Shown here in pieces: positions 49,491-60,459 of a stretch of 64,000 nt of DNA. Below the pieces are notes generated by a model that was not told where the DNA came from, made no database searches, and was given only the letters and a program-made list of their open reading frames with translations. How positions within the stretch are numbered: position 1 is the stretch's first letter; each line of letters begins with the position of its first letter. The translations under genes were made by a program, and so were the position numbers. Source of the stretch: Fasciola hepatica (taxonomy: Eukaryota > Platyhelminthes > Trematoda > Plagiorchiida > Fasciolidae); contig CANUEZ040000168.1 of NCBI GenBank assembly GCA_948099385.1, positions 2,837,001-2,901,000 on the forward strand. The letters are read 5' to 3'.

Positions 49491-49705
49491 GAGTGCATAT
49501 ACTACTTGGTAAGTAGTTGATTGCTGAAAACGAAACTATCGCCAGTCGTGAATTACCAACACCGCTGTGCCCAAGAGACAAAACGCAATAAGGTGAAAGA
49601 CGACAGGCGAACCACACGACTGCTCTTTTGTCGGATGGTGACTGTCTTCAAGTGAAGGGGACAGCGACTTTGCAAATCAGAATGTTTGTAATGTTTGGTT
49701 TGTTT
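49478..49705 (+). repeat. SINE family 1 copy
   Basis: GCATATACTACTTGGTAAGT, GTTGATTGCTGAAAAC, AACGCAATAAGGTGAAA, GCGAACCACACGACTG and GTCTTCAAGTGAAGGGGACA match the body of the copies at 42148, 51440 and 49880 (reverse). The tRNA-like head is replaced by the (GTA)n array. Confidence 0.7.
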
Positions 49706-49879
49706 TGTTGACATTCGAAGGAGCTATGCAAATTGCGCGACCTAATACCCAGGCACGTCTTGGGTATTGTAACAATGGTAGTAGTAGTAGTGGTAGTGGC
49801 GGTGGTAGGGTTATTTGCCACAAGATGTGCCCGGTTAACAGGTCGTTTTTAGTCCAAGCTCGTTCGGACATCGACAAAG

Positions 49880-50099
49880 CTAACCGAGTGGGACAAGCGT
49901 GCATATTTGCAAATTCGCTGCCCTGTTCACTCGAAGATAGTCACCATCTAGACAGGGGAGCAGCCACGCGGTTTGCATACCATCGTTTATTTCCTTGCTT
50001 TCAGTCCCTTGGACATGGTGGCGTTTGTTAATCCACAACTGGCCATATTTGTGTTTCAGCAATCAATCACTTACTAGATAGTGTATACGCTCCACCACG

Positions 50100-50100
<1 letters not shown>
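49880..50100 (-). repeat. SINE family 1 copy, inverted
   Basis: The reverse complement gives GGTGGAGCGTATACACTA, TTGATTGCTGAAACAC, CAGTTGTGGATTAACAA, ATGGTGACTATCTTCGAGTG, in family order. With the copy at 49478 it forms an inverted pair about 175 nt apart. A (TAG)n array again abuts the 5' end. Confidence 0.7.
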
Positions 50101-50142
<42 letters not shown>

Positions 50143-50150
50143 CAGTAGTA
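50101..50150. repeat. (TAG)n microsatellite
   Basis: About 16 TAG units, abutting the 5' end of the inverted SINE. Confidence 0.95.
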
Positions 50151-50159
50151 GTGCACCTG

Positions 50160-51435
50160 ATTGAAGCAGCCTACCTAGGTCAATCTCCGTCCATATCAAA
50201 GCAGTTAGAACCAGATGCCCGAGGACTACTGTCTCGAGGAGAGACTGTAAAGTCTGTGTTTCCTTTAGCCCGACTTGGTCCATTCAACGAACTGTTCAAT
50301 GAAGCATCATCACTGTTGGGTGAACCAGTTTATCGGATCCACACGTGATAACGAATTGCAAGGAGATGACGACAGTTTGGTAGAGTATACTATGAGGATA
50401 CCCTGGACCTCACCTTTATGGAAACCCCTGACAGGGAGGACGAGAACCAAATTTACTGTGCTTTGCTGGAAAACTGAACTGACAGGACATATCAAAATAG
50501 CTCCAACGTGAAACTACGCAAACACCAAAATAGCCATTAGGACAAGACTGCAGAATTGCACATTAATTTCATTGTACGACTCATTGAAATAAATCTGTAC
50601 AAACAATGCCTCCAACTGTTTGGCCACAATTTAACCAATCACGTTCAGCTTTCGTAACACCATTTACATTGATTCTTGTTGGCCGGGGCTTCTCGCCGTA
50701 AGTGACTGTTAAGCCGTAACGTACCATCGTGTCCCGTGAACTGCCAGACGAATCGCTATATTCACTAATTCTTCCCTCCTCGTTCTCCCCACAGTCACTC
50801 GTGACCGGCCGAAAGAGGCACGTAGTGTGGAGGCATGAACTGTGGAAAAAAAGCCTACTTCTTTCAATGAGGAAATAAGAGATGAGTGAAAATATTGTTA
50901 ATGTGACCGCGTTAGACAACAGATGATTTCATACAACCTCATTCCCAACTTTCAGTAACTCTTGTGTCTACTCGATTGTCTGTCAAATGGGGGAGAACAT
51001 CAGCATTACTTTGGTGATCTGTGAACTGTTTTGCTTGAAGCTTCCGTAGTATCAGGCACTTTTGGCGGTAGATAGTAATCCACTTTTTCCCGGCCCGTTT
51101 ACCACGCTTACCTCATCGGGATCTTCTGTGGTTCTCCACTCCAAGTCTCAGGGTCCGGTTGCCGGTTGTCCTTAATGGAACATCCAGCCTATGGGGTATG
51201 CTCATTACACTGCACTCGTGCGCAAGCATGTAATGAAAATAAACTTCCATCGGATAGGTGAGCTACCGAAAGACGGCCAGGTAACTGGTAAAAAAGACCA
51301 ATCAGAATATGAACGGAATCCTTTGAAGTATGTGGTATCTCCAGGTGGTTTGAAGAATTTTCTCGGAAACATACAGCCACTTTACTGTTATTGTCGCCCT
51401 TTAGGCAAGCATTTACAATACTGTTATGTTCATTC
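50160..51435. other. No recognisable gene
   Basis: Frames up to 114 codons on both strands, none with a known motif. Confidence 0.4.
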
Positions 51436-51439
51436 AGGA

Positions 51440-51668
51440 TGATACTTGTGTGGTGGGGTGTGCATACTACTGACTGAAAGAGTAAGTAGTTGATCTCACA
51501 AAAACAATTGAGGAGTGGCAACGAACACGACAAAGTCAGACGTATCTAACAAGATAAGGTGAAACAAGACTTTTGAACCACAAAATTGCATTTTCCGGCT
51601 GGATAACGACCATCTTCAAATGAAATGGACAGATAATGTGCAATCAAGCATTATTGTTGTAGGATCTT
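51440..51668 (+). repeat. SINE family 1 copy
   Basis: GTGTGGTGGGGTGTGCATACT, GTAAGTAGTTGATCTC, AAGATAAGGTGAAAC, TTGAACCACAAAATTG and CATCTTCAAATGAAATGGAC match the family body, with a GCATTATTGTTGTAGG tail. Confidence 0.7.
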
Positions 51669-51809
51669 ACTTGTAAGGTGAGTGGACACTTTTCATTGAA
51701 GAGCCCACAAATGAATCACAACTGTGATTTCACATAGTCATTCGTATCTGTGTCACTGCTAACCCAAAGAACAACGAGGCTGTATGAGCAAGCGCTCATA
51801 CTGATAGTA

Positions 51810-51814
<5 letters not shown>

Positions 51815-51872
<58 letters not shown>

Positions 51873-51886
51873 TATATATATATATA
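51815..51886. repeat. (TA)n array at the 3' side of the RTE
   Basis: About 35 TA units with a CACA interruption. Confidence 0.95.
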
Positions 51887-52149
51887 ATGAAACTAAGGCA
51901 ACAACAACAGTGAGAGGAAAAGGCTTCGCAGATCATAAGAAGCAGCCAGAAAGACATGATACTTTCAGCGAGTTTTTGCTTCTTCATCGTTAACGCTTTG
52001 AAGATTTATGTTGTATTGTTTATCTGAAAGACAGTTGTTTATTTACGAGAAACGAAAGGTCAATAGACAGAGTGTACAGCGTTCACGTCAATGACTTCCA
52101 TTCTGAGCCGTGCCTCTTGAGTCCCAACCAGGAAAGATGGAAGCACCAA

Positions 52150-53915
52150 ACGTAACCATTCCTAATGCTAGCCTCTTCTTGCTATACGCCAAGTCATGGA
52201 CTGACAGCCGCTTCGCTCCTTCCAGCCTTGCCTAACACGTGCGAACAGGCGGCGGGCAGGCCACTGGTGTAGGCGCTATAGAGCGATCATTTCGTATATA
52301 AGGCGGCTATCAGTGCCCAACCCTTGACGGTGCATCTCCCCTTACTTACTCGATGTTTCTGCCAGACGCGAGTAGTATTTCGGAAACATCGGTCTTCAGA
52401 CACAGAAAGACACCAAGCGCGGTCTATGCGAGATCTCCAGGTCTCGCAACAGTAGAGTAAAACACTGTGAACCGCGGCCTTGTACGCCGATCCTTTAAGA
52501 GAGAGTCGGATGTCACGGCGACTCCACAGGTGTTACATGTTTACGAAAATTGCTTTGGCTGTCGCCATTCGTGATGTGATCTCCCCCCCCCCTTAAATAT
52601 AATAATAAATAAATAAATAAACCACCTCCGGCTGTAGCCACGCTCCTAATGTACTTAAACCTATCGACAAACTCTAGCCGATCACCACATAGAGCTGGTG
52701 CATGCACAGGCTTCTGCCCGCCTTGCAAATTTACTCTGCACCTGAACACGCAAAATTCATATCGTATCTAGGTAACTCAGTGACTAAACTGTTGAGAGCA
52801 AGCTGAACTGCCTGAGCGTTGTTGCTCAACAGAACGATGCCACCGGGAAACACCAAGGAAAATCCCTATTCCCCAGGAGGAGTTGAGCTCCACCTTTTGG
52901 AAGGTCAGACAAGGCATTCCGTAAAATATCCTATACAGCAAAATTGAACGGAAATGGGGATATGGAGCAACCTTGACGTACTCCATTGGAGAAGGCAAGG
53001 GATGATGAAAGGCTACCGTAAGCCCTCATCCGACCTGAGGTATGACGGGAAGATTGTTTCAGGGTGGATACATACTTCTTAGGTGTTCCTTTTATCAACA
53101 AACAGTAGCACAGTACAGTCCTATCGACAGAGTTGAAATCGGCACGATTATCTAGGAACACGATGACCGTTGGTCTTTGAAAAGCATGAAGGTATTCCTA
53201 CTGCTGTCGGAGGGTAACGATTTGATCGGAACATCTGCATTCGGCTCGAAACCCAACACGCGTCTCATGAGTCTGCATTTCAAGCGTTTGGTATAACAAC
53301 CGAAGGATAGCAGACGAAAGGAACTTACACGCTACTGGAATAATGCTGATGCTCCTATGGTTAGTGTGATGTTCAAAAAACTATATCGCGGTAGAAAAGA
53401 AATTTATTCCGTAACCAGAACCGGGTAACAACAACCTGAAGTCTACGGACTTAGATTTGAATGAAACATGGTTCATACCTGGATCAGCCCGTAAGCGACA
53501 ATGGCCATCAGAGTCAGTCGACTTGAAGCACGTGACTCGCTAGTCAGTTTAAATCGACATACAAGGACAAGCACGCAAAAATTAGACAAAGTTCACCGTC
53601 AGTACATGGCACGACATGCTCAGCCAGGTTAAGACACCACAGTTAGTGAACTAATTCCAAGATGAGTAGAATAACTGATTCTGTATACAAAGAGGGGACC
53701 TGCTGAGAATTCCAAACCTTTAAGAGCTAAACATGGAGTTATTTAATAAGCTGGATTCCACCGACGTAAAAGGGAGCCGGAGAAGGCCGTGGGAGCCCGG
53801 CGCTTTGTGGTTCTCTAAGACCTGGATTCCCTTGAGGATCTCCGCCTCGGCAGATAGATCTGTCGAAACAGACAACGCGGAGCCTGCCAGAAGGGCCAAC
53901 AGAGAAACGGACACT
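52150..53915 (-). pseudogene. RTE reverse transcriptase and C-terminal region
   Basis: EAEILKGIQVLENHKAPGSHG (about 53850-53790) is the KAP.DG block. Next come a FRAECRCSDQIVTLRQ block (about 53240), VIVFLDNRADFNSVDRTVL (about 53160-53110), GVRQGCSISPFPFNFAV (about 52981-52931), VDRFKYIRSVATAGGG (about 52660), AYKAAVHSVLLYCCETW (about 52480-52430) and a WPARRLFARVRQGWKE end (about 52250). The YADD box should lie at 52839-52850 but reads FPGG, so catalysis is lost independently of the frameshifts. Confidence 0.85.
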
Positions 53916-54549
53916 GAGTGTCAACTAAACTATGCTTGGAATTTCTCCATCCAGCCTTCGAGACGCTGTTGCTGATTGTGAATGGACGAGCCATCAGTTT
54001 CACAGATAACTTCAGACATTCCTAGTGGTTTCCTACAGGCTACTCAACTGAGATAGAACTGATTTCCTGGATTTCCCATGACGACAGCTCGTTCCACCTC
54101 AAACGCCTTTTCTGACCACCAGATTAAACGGTCCCTGAGAACACATTCGTTAAGTTCACTCCTTGTCACGAGTAGTGTTTCGCTATACTCGCTTTCAGCC
54201 GGGACTGGTTGGCATTCTTAGGGAAGGCCCAGAGATACAACTGAAGTCCAGGGTCTTAAGGCACGCCGAAACAGGCCAACTCCTTAGACCCGAGGAATGC
54301 AAGGCCTTCTTGATAGGCCATCTGTGCTGGGTGGTTTTATCAGGTGGGGCTACATCTAGCTTTTCTGCCAGCTCATTTGGGAAGATTGATAGTTGTGCTG
54401 TTTGGGGCAGAAGATCGCAGTCTAACCGTCGTTACAGCGTGCGTTTGGAGTATCCATCGAAGCACAAGGAATGCTTAGTGCAAATCAGTGCGTGGTTGGG
54501 TTCAAAAGAGGTGCTCTGGTAGGAGTGACAGTCCTGTATGCAGCCCCAC

Positions 54550-55431
54550 CATTAGTGGCTTATATCAATGCCCATTGCTAACTCGAAGGGGGCGGAAGCC
54601 ACGTGAAACACCGTTGATTAGAGAGTCTGAAGTTCATACTGGCGAAGAATAGGTAATGTTCAGAGCACAGGGCCAAAATCCGTTCCTTGTTTTCCAGGAG
54701 ACAGGAATCTAATCTTAAATGCGTCTCGTCCGATGACAGGTGACCTACTCTACCATTCACATCTTCCAAAATCATGATATCGACCCGGATTACTTTACGT
54801 AGGAGGGTGTGGAGCTTTTGGTAGAAATCCTCTTTGATTGCATCTGGGCTGCAATCGGTGAGTGCATACGCCGAAACAGCAAACAAATCGCGTCTATCCG
54901 GACTGTGGCGCTCTTTCTGCACGATCTTCTAAGTATCACGGCACAAAAACCACTGTCAACTGGGATCCAGTCTAGCGGCGCAGCTTCAGCCCTTTTGCCG
55001 AGAGCAATATCAGCGCTAGCATGACCAGAAGTCGTAAGCTCAGTGTCCCCAGGTAGGCATAAGTTAAACTTCACAGGAGTATTTGGTGAGGGCGTCAATC
55101 GAATGGCGAAACCGAAGTCATGAATGCCAGTTTACTGGATCCAATACACATCGATAGCAAGGGGCTCTAGGATACGAACTAAACCCACCTGTTTTACTAT
55201 GCGCCCTAGGTATTGTGAGTTGAACGTGGTTAGTTTGATTGTACACTGAGGACGAAGGAGGTCATCAGCCTGCAGTAACTGGTTCGATGAGACTTGAAAA
55301 TTAGTCGAAGAAGGGCTAGAGAGTACACGACCAAGATTTCCACTAGAGGCTTTACTACTAGTACGGACGATCGAAGTAGTCGTTTGGTGTAAAAAAAGAG
55401 GAGGATGTGAGAAGGAGGTGGAGATTGGCAA
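54550..55431 (-). pseudogene. RTE apurinic-type endonuclease
   Basis: Blocks in order: IKLTTFNSQYLGRIVKQVGL and EPLAIDVYWIQ (N-terminus, 55132-55231), after a frame change SPNTPVKFNLCLPGD, ALGKRAEAAPLDWIPVDSGF, then in the next frame RRDLFAVSAYALTDCSPDAI, EDVNGRVGHLSSDETHL and LALCSEHYLFFASMNF. These correspond to the SAYAPT, GDxNA and STNF regions of RTE endonucleases that nick target DNA. In the middle motif the usual GDMNA reads EDVNG, so a key residue has changed. At least two frameshifts are present. Confidence 0.8.
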
Positions 55432-55476
55432 GGAGATACGAAAATGAGTCGTTACGTACGGTTCAGAAGAGCTAAC

Positions 55477-55478
<2 letters not shown>

Positions 55479-55522
<44 letters not shown>
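55479..55522. repeat. (TA)n array at the 5' side of the RTE
   Basis: About 22 TA units. Confidence 0.95.
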
Positions 55523-55524
<2 letters not shown>

Positions 55525-55529
55525 GTCTA

Positions 55530-56245
55530 AGAGGGTAGTTAGCTATTGCAGTAGATATATCTTACATGGTTTTAGGCTTTGTGGGCTGTTATACTACTCA
55601 ATCACCCGGTTTAGACTAGGCTTTTTTCGAAAACGTAACTCTAGCCATACACTCTCTGCAAGGCAGCGGTTTTGGTCCAGCTAAACCAGTGGCCAATTGC
55701 ATGACTCCTTCGCCTCTTCTGGGAAGTCACACCCTTATATACAGGATAGAGAACTGTTGAGGCTATAGGTTAGACTGTCGAACAGAAGAAGGAGGTTTGT
55801 GAAACGAGGAACATCACTGGTTACAACACCTAGGCATATCCCGTAATGAAGAACCACTTCATGAGCAAATCAAATGTCCTATTATTTATGCTGATGTATC
55901 CTATAAGGCCTTAAACAACCCAGCGGATGGATCTTTTGGAAGCTGCCTCAAAGAGACTAAAATACTTTGCATGACCAAGTTCGCTTAGCAAGATATAGTC
56001 AATGAAATAAAAAAATGCTTTTTGTATTCATTGAAATACAAAACGTAGGATTTCTGAAAGAAGGGCACTGTCAATCAAAAGTTATGGAGTGGGAAACTGA
56101 CAGGCCGTGCCAGAAATGGAAACTGAAATGTCACTGACCAAATTCCAGGATGATGACGGTTTGACCAGCTCCGGTCTACGATATATTTTGTGCTTATGCA
56201 GCAGAGTACCACTGAGATATTAGCAACCGCCAGCAGTCCCTATCG
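55530..56245. other. No recognisable gene
   Basis: Nothing recognised between the (TA)n array and the solo LTR. Confidence 0.4.
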
Positions 56246-56248
56246 CAT

Positions 56249-56691
56249 TGTAGCGAGGAATGCTGGGGCAAGGAAACGACCTAAATATCAAGGCGAACGG
56301 ACAAACCAACTTAGGGCCACGGACTAAAGGACAGACGGCGAATATGTCGCAGGCTTCCCGAAGAATACAAAAGGAAGCTTACGGACCAGTAGAGGGGAAG
56401 CAGGGGGATCTCTGGCATCCGGCAAGATAGCCCAGGTGAGGGGCTGCCGATCAAGCCGTCAACTGGGAAAATCGGACCAGCCGAATAGAAATGATGCCCA
56501 TGAGAAGCAAGTTTTTGGCCATGGGCAACTGGCCAGAACACAGCCGAAACACTCAGTCAGCCGCAAGAGCAATGTTGGTGCAGCGCGGTCTGGAAAAGGG
56601 CCTATATAAACGATTGTATGTGTTTCACGGACTTCGCTTGGTCGGCCGTTGGAATACGCGTATCCTGCCGTGTGTTGTCGTCCTTGTTACA
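56249..56691 (+). repeat. Solo LTR, family 2 (443 bp)
   Basis: Pairs with 15436-15879. Starts TGTAGCGAGGAATGCT, ends GTTACA. A TATA box, CCTATATAAA, lies at 56601-56610, with the probable transcription start and end-of-LTR about 90 nt downstream. Flanking 5-mers (CGCAT and GAATG) show no target duplication. No gag or pol is near. Confidence 0.7.
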
Positions 56692-57000
56692 GAATGACTA
56701 CGAGTTACCGTGACCCACATAACATTAAAATAGGGCAAACACGAAAGCGGGCCTGTTGATAGGAACTCTCCCCTAATGGCATAGCGTAAACGGCGCAGTT
56801 GAATAGAATGAGTGAAAACCTATTGCCTTCTTTCATAAGAATCTTACTGTTGCATCAAGAGCGTGAGCGGATGCTCTATTGAGAAAAGTCTGCTAAGCAA
56901 TCACAGATTCCAAGAAATTTTGTTCACCGTCTACTGATTCTACTTACATCAACGGTATATTTTTCTTCATGAGAAGTGTTGAATAGATGCAATATTGGTA

Positions 57001-57080
57001 TTAACAATATAAATACTACCACTACTACTATTACTGTTCCTACTACTACCACCAATAATAGTAACCATAATAACATAATC
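57001..57080. repeat. Degenerate trinucleotide (ACT/AAT) tract
   Basis: Imperfect ACT and AAT units. Confidence 0.7.
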
Positions 57081-57420
57081 ATCCCTGGGGCAGCAGTGTT
57101 TTTCCTCATGTTATGGCTGTCATTGAGATTTCCCCGGGAGGCTTCCCAACTGCTTGTATAATCATTATTTTGTCATCAGTTACACTCTTCGTAATCGGCT
57201 TGGTTAGCATTTCGTCAACGATCAGTAGTAAGCTCTCCTCTAGTCCGCCTCATTCGCGTGGCTTCTAATTATATATTATCAAAGTGCCTTTTCATTAGAA
57301 CTGAATTTCAGACTTGTGCAACCTATTAATTGGGGAAAAATATCGCGACACCAAGAAATTTCTTTTCGATATATCACCTCAGGTATTTGCGCATACTGTA
57401 CAGGATAAGAGGGAGTGTAC

Positions 57421-58832
57421 ACTGTGCAATAAAGTATAGGACCCCCCCCCCCAATTTTTCCGCATTTTTCCGTTTCTGTGTTCCCCAAAGAAATCATATC
57501 TGATCAGATCGATGGAACACCGAATACGATGCAGAATATAAAGTTTCACAAAGAAATAATTTATCGGGAGGTAATTAAATCGGAATAGACGAATAACAGG
57601 GGGGAGGGGGTGTGACAAAAGTATAGGATCCTCCTCCACTCGGCTTCTATAGTTGCCAATTAAAATTGTGTGCTCGAGGACCTCGATGAATCTTCTCGGC
57701 ATACTTCTTAGAAGACCTGTGATTGTCCTTTGGTCAATATTCACCCATTCTCGTTCGGTGACCGGCAAAATATGGAATCCTTGAACACCTAACGATCACG
57801 TATGCCCCATAGGCTCTAAATGGGATTTAAATCTGAGCGGCGAGCAGTCTAGAGCATGACCTTGATCCCAGCCAACATTCTGTAGCGTATAAGCAGCAAA
57901 CCGCGGCATTATTATCTTGGAATATTGCGTCATCTTGCAGTCTGTTAGTCACTAGCGGCAGCAAAATCTGTTCCGCTGTACGAATATACGCAACGGAATA
58001 TTGTTTGCCCTCAAGCATACCGTGCTCACTTTGACCAATAGCTGAGAATGCTGTCCAAACCATCACTGAAATTTCCTCGTTTCAATTTCTGATATCACGC
58101 CAGTAGTAATTCCAGGCTTCCGGTCCATTCAAATTGATTTTTTTCTTCCTTTACGAAAGTAGATATTTTCGCACTTGTTTGTACATCTACATGTTACAAC
58201 CTATGTTAAGCGTTTTTCTTCATGCAATAGTGTGACAGTAATATAACTTTTCTTTTTTTCTATTTCTTTCACGGCAAGGCCTTGAGCGTTCTTTTTAACG
58301 TCCGTTTCGGAACACTGACTCCGATCAGAACATTCGGCAGGGACAAAGAGCATGTAGTGTTGGAGGTTAGACCAACTAATCTGCGTTCGTCCGATTTTGT
58401 TAGTTTTCTTGGACGACCTATTCATATTCTACGCGCACATCTTCTGGTACATTCCGGATACCGTCGTACGACGATTCTCGATCTGTTGCATTGCCAGGAG
58501 ATCTCCTGCAAACGGAATCCCATTTCGTAGGACGCGGATATTCCTCTCTTCTCAAAATCAGTTAGTTTATTTCCGTGTGGCATTAAGCAGACAGAATTCT
58601 GCCTGAGTTCTGTAAGGTACGTAGATGCAACCAATACGAATGAAGGTTATCTAGAGTGCATCACGTGCTCCAGTGCATATGAATCACATGAATCCGGTTT
58701 TCATGGTTTTTTCAGTCGCCAAAACCGGAGACAGAACTAGTCAGCTTGTTGTCAGGCTCAGTGGTCCGTCCGGCTTCACGAAATTCTCCATGGGGTAGCG
58801 CACCTGAATAGGGGGTTCTATAAAAATGTCAT
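57421..58832 (-). mobile_element. Tc3-like Tc1/mariner DNA transposon, dead
   Basis: Contains a broken transposase (58583 to about 57648, minus). On the low-coordinate side are two direct repeats of a terminal motif: AAAGTATAGGACCCCC at about 57431 and AAAAGTATAGGATCCTCC at about 57617, some 186 nt apart. On the other side, AGGGGGTTCTATAAAAATGTCATT (58809-58832) is an inverted partner. Two spaced transposase sites per end are known for Tc3. TA target duplications were not resolved. Confidence 0.65.
57648..58583 (-). pseudogene. Tc3-like transposase, broken
   Basis: Start chosen at MPHGNKLTDFEKRGI (58583). The N-terminal helix-turn-helix follows: FRLQEISWQCNRSRIVVRRY. After frame changes comes the catalytic part: MMVWTAFSAIGQSEHGMLEG (58066), YIRTAEQILLPLV, and DDAIFQDNNAAVCC, which carries the second DDE aspartate of the FQQDNA motif with one residue lost. 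The C-terminus has LLRSMPRRFIEVLEH (about 57723). Several frameshifts and a missing middle part exclude activity. Confidence 0.75.
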
Positions 58833-59356
58833 TCTCGATTTTCACATTTTCTACTCTAATTGGCACAGTGCATAGTTTCGTTCTGAAATCTGGTATACCG
58901 TGTAGTATTGTTCATTCAGTCTTTCTGACCAGAAAGGGTTTGGTCCTTATACTTTGTCGGGCAGCGTGCAAGCAGCCACAGATAGCCTACCTGTTCACTT
59001 ATCGGCGAGCAAAATCGTGCCTGATACTACGCACGGGGTTTCGAACACTTAATGATTATTTAGCTAGAAAGTGATGTGATTGGTACTGTTCACACAAAGA
59101 ACTGAGGGTGTTCCAAGTGACAGAGGTGACCGTCGCTCAGTGGTGCATACCATTTAGTTTTTGTTCTGTTCACCCAACTTGGCAAAATAGAGTAAAAAAA
59201 AACGCACCGAATGGTTTGTCAGTCTTCCGGGCAAAAATGAACTTTTCCAAATACGGGACCATCATCGGAATCCCATTTGGATCGTTAGCTGCGTGCAGAG
59301 AGGAAGACTTAGATTCAGAAGAGAGATTAAGGTAATACATCTGCTGTGGGAGTGCT

Positions 59357-59500
59357 CAGGCATGGGGATGATTGGGCCGAGAGTACCGGGTACGCAAACC
59401 CGATAAGTGGCAACATCCACCACGAAATCGGCTATGTGCTTCCGGGAAGATTTTTCCTATTATCCATATACACTACCACAGTTCTTACTACACTATATTA
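59357..59500 (+). repeat. Dispersed repeat R3, copy 3
   Basis: Aligns with 32030-32175 over about 140 nt (GGGGATGATT, GATAAGTGGCAAC, TTCCGGGAAGATTTTT, TTATCC). Function unknown; it could be part of an LTR or UTR of an unsampled element. Confidence 0.5.
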
Positions 59501-60249
59501 TCTTCCCTTCCAAAATACGATAAGCATTCCGATCTAATTGATTCCAACTCATGTTTTCTCAAAATCGGGTGGGCGTATTACCAGAACTCCCAAGGATAAA
59601 GTACCTCGGAGATATTCTCAGCTGCATTCTTTCCTGGTCCGTCCACGTCGTTACAATTAGATGTCCCACTTTCGGCGTATAACGAATTAAGTTTTTTTCT
59701 ACTAAAAAACCACTTTCGGTTTTTGACTTTAAATTTATCGTACCAAAAGTGCTCTGTGATTCCACTGTTACGGTAGCTTTCCTTACGATCAGCTCATCCA
59801 AAGAATGGTATCCCCAACACCATCAAGCCCGTCTGATATTTTCTTCAAAGATAATGGATAATCGTTGAGGTGTTCTTTTGACACCTTTGAAAAGCACACG
59901 TCAGAATCATTTACTTGCCCGTAACATCTCCAAATCCCATACCGTCCACACACCTGCCAGATTCCTTGCAAAACCCTAGCTTTATCCCATCAACGAATCT
60001 CAGCAACTAGTTAGGGTGAATACCCGTCTCCCTCTTCATTCGTGGTTTGCAATTTATTTTTTCATTGTCTGTATTTGAATGGTTATTTATCTTCAGAGAA
60101 TTTATTGTTGGCACGAGGAGCCTGAATCGTATGTAATGAAAAATCCACTTGCATTCACATGGAAAAGTCGGACTCCGCTAGCCGGAATAGTGGAATAGTG
60201 GTTCGCACCTTATCGATTATTCACTTGCGCTATTCACACCGTACTGTCT

Positions 60250-60312
60250 GGACCGCGATAGCTCAGCTGGTAGAGCATCTGCCCGGTTATTTATCTGCTA
60301 AGCTTTTACGTC
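60250..60312 (+). repeat. tRNA-like 5' half
   Basis: GCGATAGCTCAGCTGGTAGAGCATCTGCCCGGTT has a perfect A box (TAGCTCAGCTGG) and D arm as in many elongator tRNAs. The 3' half is missing: no B box follows at tRNA spacing. It is a truncated tRNA-derived fragment. Confidence 0.55.
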
Positions 60313-60367
60313 CGGATGTGTAACTCGTTTAGTTGAACCGGTACCCGCAAAATGACTTCTTCCGGAT

Positions 60368-60445
60368 GGGAGCAGAGTGGCACAGGGGCCACGCATAAGC
60401 CTTCCAGGTGAAAAAGCCCCGGGTTCAAATTCTGGGTACGTACCA
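60368..60445 (+). repeat. tRNA-like module with B box
   Basis: GAGCAGAGTGGCACAGGGG resembles the 5' part of initiator methionine tRNA, and CCGGGTTCAAATTCTGGG gives a near-perfect B box with paired T stem. The centre does not fold as an anticodon arm, so it is probably a SINE head or chimera. Confidence 0.45.
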
Positions 60446-60459
60446 CTGGTGTGTTCTAA

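Larger units (their letters stand above)
52030..55435 (-). mobile_element. RTE (SR2-like) non-LTR retrotransposon, decayed
   Basis: Minus-strand order is AP endonuclease (55.2-54.5 kb), linker, RT (53.9-52.5 kb) and C-terminal region (52.5-52.15 kb), the RTE layout. At about 3.4 kb it is close to full length for this clade. Frameshifts and stops occur throughout. Inside, a C-run and AAAT array (52580-52620) interrupts the RT. The element lies between two (TA)n arrays, at 51815-51886 and 55479-55522. Confidence 0.85.

Noticed and set aside
54163..54522. 119-codon plus-strand frame
   Set aside because: Antisense to the RTE endonuclease-RT linker.
57441..57452. Poly-C runs here and at 2471, 44941, 49191 and 52580
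   Set aside because: Homopolymers of this kind are common sequencing weak points. Apart from the one within the Tc3-like end they carry no signal.
58282..58606. Plus-strand frames of 69-82 codons
   Set aside because: Antisense to the Tc3-like transposase N-terminal region.
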